The translations under genes were made by a program, and so were the position numbers. Of a DNA stretch of 64,000 nucleotides, positions 61,348 to 64,000 are shown in pieces. The DNA is from an uncultured Bacteroidaceae bacterium (GTDB taxonomy: Bacteria; Bacteroidota; Bacteroidia; Bacteroidales; Bacteroidaceae). Each line of letters begins with the position of its first letter. Within the stretch, counting starts at the first letter, position 1. The DNA lies in the NCBI GenBank assembly GCA_905235575.1, contig CAJOLZ010000021.1, positions 1 through 64,000 on the forward strand, written 5' to 3'. The notes beneath the pieces are model-generated. The model had not been told where the DNA came from. It was given only the letters and a program-made list of their open reading frames with translations, and did no database searches.

Positions 61348-62820
61348 TTACTCTCGCTTGGCCTCCGTCCTGTGGTCTCGGGTCTTGCCGAACGGAATGT
61401 TGATGCCCATGCAGAAGTCGAAGTTGCTGCGCAGGGGTATCCACTGTTTGCTGAACTTGCCGATGCAGTGGTCGGAGCCGATGTAGATGCTGCAGACGCT
61501 GGGGTGGAGGTTGATGACCCATCCGAGGTTGCCGCCGAGGGTTCCTACGCCTGCGCTGCCGCTTATCTCGAAGAAGTTGCAGGGGCTCAGCGTGACACTT
61601 ACTTTCTCTTCGTTCCATCCGTAGACGCCCTGTATGCGCGATGTGCTGAGGAAACCGAACTTGAGGCGGTCGTATGTGGGCAGAGCATACTCGGCAGCAA
61701 TGTTGAGCGTGACGCCGAGTGCGCGAGCCTTGCTTTTGGTTCCTCCGTCCTGCAGGCTGTAGAGGTCGCTCAGCCGGTCGGCGATGTCGTCGGTCTGGTC
61801 ATCGAGCTTTGTGCCAGTACCGTCTTTCACCTTGATGTCGTTGAATCCGTCGAAGACGAAGGCTTCGCCTCTGTTCTGTGCGATGGCTACGTCTTTCCAG
61901 CGTATGAAACCGAGGTCGAGGAGGCTGGCGCTGAGTTTGAGCCCTTCGACAAGGTCTTGCTTGCCGAGGTCCCATTCTGCTCCGAGGTCGAAGGCGAGTC
62001 CGAATCCGTTTGCTCCGCCTCCGTCCACGTCGGCGTTGTCAAGGTCGAGTTGCTGGTAGGTGGCGGGGTTTCCGTCGGCATCTTTCTTGTACTTGTATTC
62101 TTTCGTTTCGGTGTCTCCCCATGTGAAGCCTTTCACTCCGGCTTCGAGTGTGGCGTTGGCGTTGGCTGTCCACTGGTTCTCGCCGGAGAGGTCGAGGCGC
62201 AGGTTGTCCATCTTCAGACGTGCATAGCCGGCTCCTACGAGTATCTTGGCTTTGGCTCCGATGCGCCAGGCGTCGTTGAGCTGGTGGCTGTGTCCGAGCC
62301 CGAGCTCAGCCCATGCGGTGGCGGTGGCGCCGAACTCGCTGATGTTGTAGTTTCTGTTGCTGAGGTTCTTGGTCAGGTCGAAGAGTTCGTAGGGGATGTT
62401 GAATCCTATGTTTGAGCGTGCGCTGAGTGTGAAGGTGTTGTATCCGTGGAAGGCGTGAAAACCGAAACTGAGCACTTCGAGGCGCATGTCCATGAGCAGT
62501 TTGTTCCGGTTGTGGAATGCGTCCATGGCTTCTTTCGAGCTGATGTCTGGGTGCAGGTAGCTGACGAGCTTGCTTCCGTTGGGGTTGGGATTCTTGTAGA
62601 AGATGTCTTTCACGCCGATGTTTCCGCGGAACGCGATGTTGGTGTTGCCTATGACAGGAATGCTGACGTAGCCCTTGCGGTTGAAGTCTCGGGCGGGGTT
62701 GAGCTCGTGCCCGTAGGTGTATCCCTCGAGGAAGTAGGCGCTGTTGAGGTTTTGTGCGGCTGCGCTGGCGGCTAATGTCATGAGTGTAGCTGCCAGGATA
62801 TGTTTGAATGTCTTTTTCAT
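61348..62820 (-). CDS. DUF5723-family outer-membrane protein
   Basis: 490 residues with a signal peptide (1-22, ending ASAAAQ). The start of the mature protein (NLNSAYFLEGYTYGHELNPA RDFNRKGYVSIPVIGNTNIA) is the DUF5723 signature. The rest is a long series of amphipathic beta strands with aromatic girdles (MRLEVLSFGFHAFHGYNTFT, AWAELGLGHSHQLNDAWRIG), as in FadL/OMP_b-brl type barrels. The C-terminus extends into a charged tail (KTRDHRTEAKRE). Function is unknown. It is 50 bp after the partner gene and probably cotranscribed with it. Confidence 0.85.
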   Translation of the reverse strand: MKKTFKHILAATLMTLAASAAAQNLNSAYFLEGYTYGHELNPARDFNRKGYVSIPVIGNTNIAFRGNIGVKDIFYKNPNPNGSKLVSYLHPDISSKEAMDAFHNRNKLLMDMRLEVLSFGFHAFHGYNTFTLSARSNIGFNIPYELFDLTKNLSNRNYNISEFGATATAWAELGLGHSHQLNDAWRIGAKAKILVGAGYARLKMDNLRLDLSGENQWTANANATLEAGVKGFTWGDTETKEYKYKKDADGNPATYQQLDLDNADVDGGGANGFGLAFDLGAEWDLGKQDLVEGLKLSASLLDLGFIRWKDVAIAQNRGEAFVFDGFNDIKVKDGTGTKLDDQTDDIADRLSDLYSLQDGGTKSKARALGVTLNIAAEYALPTYDRLKFGFLSTSRIQGVYGWNEEKVSVTLSPCNFFEISGSAGVGTLGGNLGWVINLHPSVCSIYIGSDHCIGKFSKQWIPLRSNFDFCMGINIPFGKTRDHRTEAKRE

Positions 62821-62870
62821 TGAAAGTTCAAATGTTCAAAAGTTCGGGTGTTTACTTCGTCTGCTTCTCT

Positions 62871-64000
62871 TTAGTTGGCATCGTAGGTGATTCCGCCTTT
62901 GAGGGTTATCTTGGCATCGTAGAGCCGTATGTGGGCGCTCTGATGCAGTGTCTTGTCTCCGACGGGATGGTTGAGTCGGGCTTCGTAAATCATTCCGTCG
63001 AGCTTGTGGACTCCGTTCTTCCCAGCCAGGGCATCGTTGATGGTATAGCCGTTGGCTGCTTTTATGGTGAAGGTGACATTGGCGTCGGCGGTCTTGGCTG
63101 GTGCCTTGACGTCGTTCACTATGAGCTGTGGGATGCGCTCTCCACTCTCGTCGATGGGGATGATGGAGAGGGTTGCGTCGGCAGGCAGATCGCTTTCGAG
63201 TTTCGCTTTCAATTCGATGGCTCCAGCGTTGACATTCTTTATGTCATCAAGGTCTTCGGCCCATCCGCGCTCGCTGTCTCGATAGACGAGCAGGAACTTG
63301 TCGCCCAACTGCAGGGGGGCAAAGACTTCGTAATGTACGCTTACTTCGTAGTCTGTGTTGAGGCTGATGTTGTCGGCATGGAGGGTGACGGGTTGCACTT
63401 CAACTTCAATCTGGTCGGGTATCTTTCTGATGAGTTCTGAGATGCTACCGTTCACGTTCTGTCGTCGGGCGGTCTTGTAGTCGTCGGGCAGTGTTGCGGC
63501 TGGTTTGTCGGCCATGTAGAGCAGGGTGGTTCCCTCAGCATCGACGTTGATGGCGGCTGTGTTCACGACCTTTGTCTGACCGCCCACGGTGCTCTTCATG
63601 GTCATGAATGTCGTGGCCTGTGCCGGGAGGGCGTTGTAGGCGTTGAAGAGTATGATGGGGTTGTCGAGGTCGAGAATGACGTCGTCGTCGTTCAGGAAGT
63701 CGGGCATGTCGTCCAGTTTGATTGGCTCGATGTCGCCGATGGGGTGTTCAATCAGACCTGTGAATCTTGTCACGATGATGTCTTTGTCGAACTCGGTCTT
63801 GGTGCTGGCGATGGTCACCGAGGTGGGTATCAGTCCGTCTATCTCTGTCAGGTCGGGGTTCTCAAGGAAGTCCTCTGCATCTTGTTCAGACATCGGTTCA
63901 AGCCAGTCCTTCACGATGGCCTTTATGGCGTTCTGGTCCATCTCGCTTGTTTCAATGCGGAATGTTCCCAGCACTTCTGAGGATGCCCCGATGAGTTCGG
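62871..64000 (-). CDS. Uncharacterised protein, 5' end beyond the window (partial)
   Basis: Open to the window edge; at least 376 residues, ending KITLKGGITYDAN. Beta-rich with several Ig-like or jelly-roll stretches (DIIVTRFTGLIEHPIGDIEP, IILFNAYNALPAQATTFMTM, YEVSVHYEVFAPLQLGDKFL). It looks like an exported or lipoprotein-type surface protein, but its N-terminus is missing. It is the upstream partner of the DUF5723 barrel. No family recognised. Confidence 0.75.
   Translation of the reverse strand, partial: ELIGASSEVLGTFRIETSEMDQNAIKAIVKDWLEPMSEQDAEDFLENPDLTEIDGLIPTSVTIASTKTEFDKDIIVTRFTGLIEHPIGDIEPIKLDDMPDFLNDDDVILDLDNPIILFNAYNALPAQATTFMTMKSTVGGQTKVVNTAAINVDAEGTTLLYMADKPAATLPDDYKTARRQNVNGSISELIRKIPDQIEVEVQPVTLHADNISLNTDYEVSVHYEVFAPLQLGDKFLLVYRDSERGWAEDLDDIKNVNAGAIELKAKLESDLPADATLSIIPIDESGERIPQLIVNDVKAPAKTADANVTFTIKAANGYTINDALAGKNGVHKLDGMIYEARLNHPVGDKTLHQSAHIRLYDAKITLKGGITYDAN

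Overview
The window looks like a Bacteroidales chromosome, most likely Prevotellaceae. The evidence is a SusC/SusD pair, type IX secretion C-terminal tails (LSG...GIYVRNGRKV), start codons without Shine-Dalgarno sequences, many promoters of the Bacteroidota type (TTTG, 19-21 bp, TAnnTTTG), the gene order def-TPR-thrS-infC-rpmI-rplT, and split chromate transporters. No rRNA, phage, CRISPR array or complete insertion sequence is visible.

Layout. 1-10 kb is the accessory end: an orphan TRAP-type binding protein with a frameshifted start, a sugar acetyltransferase, a SusC-SusD-lipoprotein operon, a secreted C10 cysteine protease and the decayed 3' end of another secreted protein. 10-23 kb is mainly core: small outer-membrane barrel, valS, SIMPL protein, mazG, a sigma/anti-sigma/Spy-like operon, a minimal type IX tail protein, rnz, rpsA and pfkA. 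22.7-28.9 kb is one minus-strand glucuronate operon (kdgK, SDR reductase, uxuA, eda, uxaC) ending in a membrane glycosyltransferase. 29-33.7 kb holds a frameshifted PHP phosphatase, an HD hydrolase, an M64 peptidase, a three-gene envelope-stress-like operon and a SPOR lipoprotein. 33.7-44.5 kb holds ruvX, def, a TPR protein, thrS, infC, rpmI, rplT, malQ and mltG, then tRNA-Thr(CGT). 45-49.4 kb is a single-polypeptide CarA-CarB carbamoyl-phosphate synthase with a leader that could attenuate. 49.7-54 kb is a PAPS-making and sulfotransferase operon (cysC, cysD, cysN, sulfotransferase) in which cysN is broken by a 5-bp tandem duplication. After it comes an approximately 560-nt AT-rich region with many hairpins, a promoter-like box and a terminator, probably a large structured RNA. 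55-64 kb holds a BspA-type LRR lipoprotein, two half-size chromate transporters, purL, a DUF5723 outer-membrane protein and a truncated partner gene.

The most unusual feature is a dispersed repeat family. There are nine intergenic copies between 10.8 and 61.3 kb, about one per 6.3 kb. Seven are arrays of four 22-bp units, each unit built on an imperfect palindrome like CGCACCACGGTGCG. The first unit (AAACGCACCGTG...) is roughly the reverse complement of the last (...GGTGCGTTTT). Most copies lie 12-120 bp after the end of a gene. None lies in the SusC/SusD part of the window.
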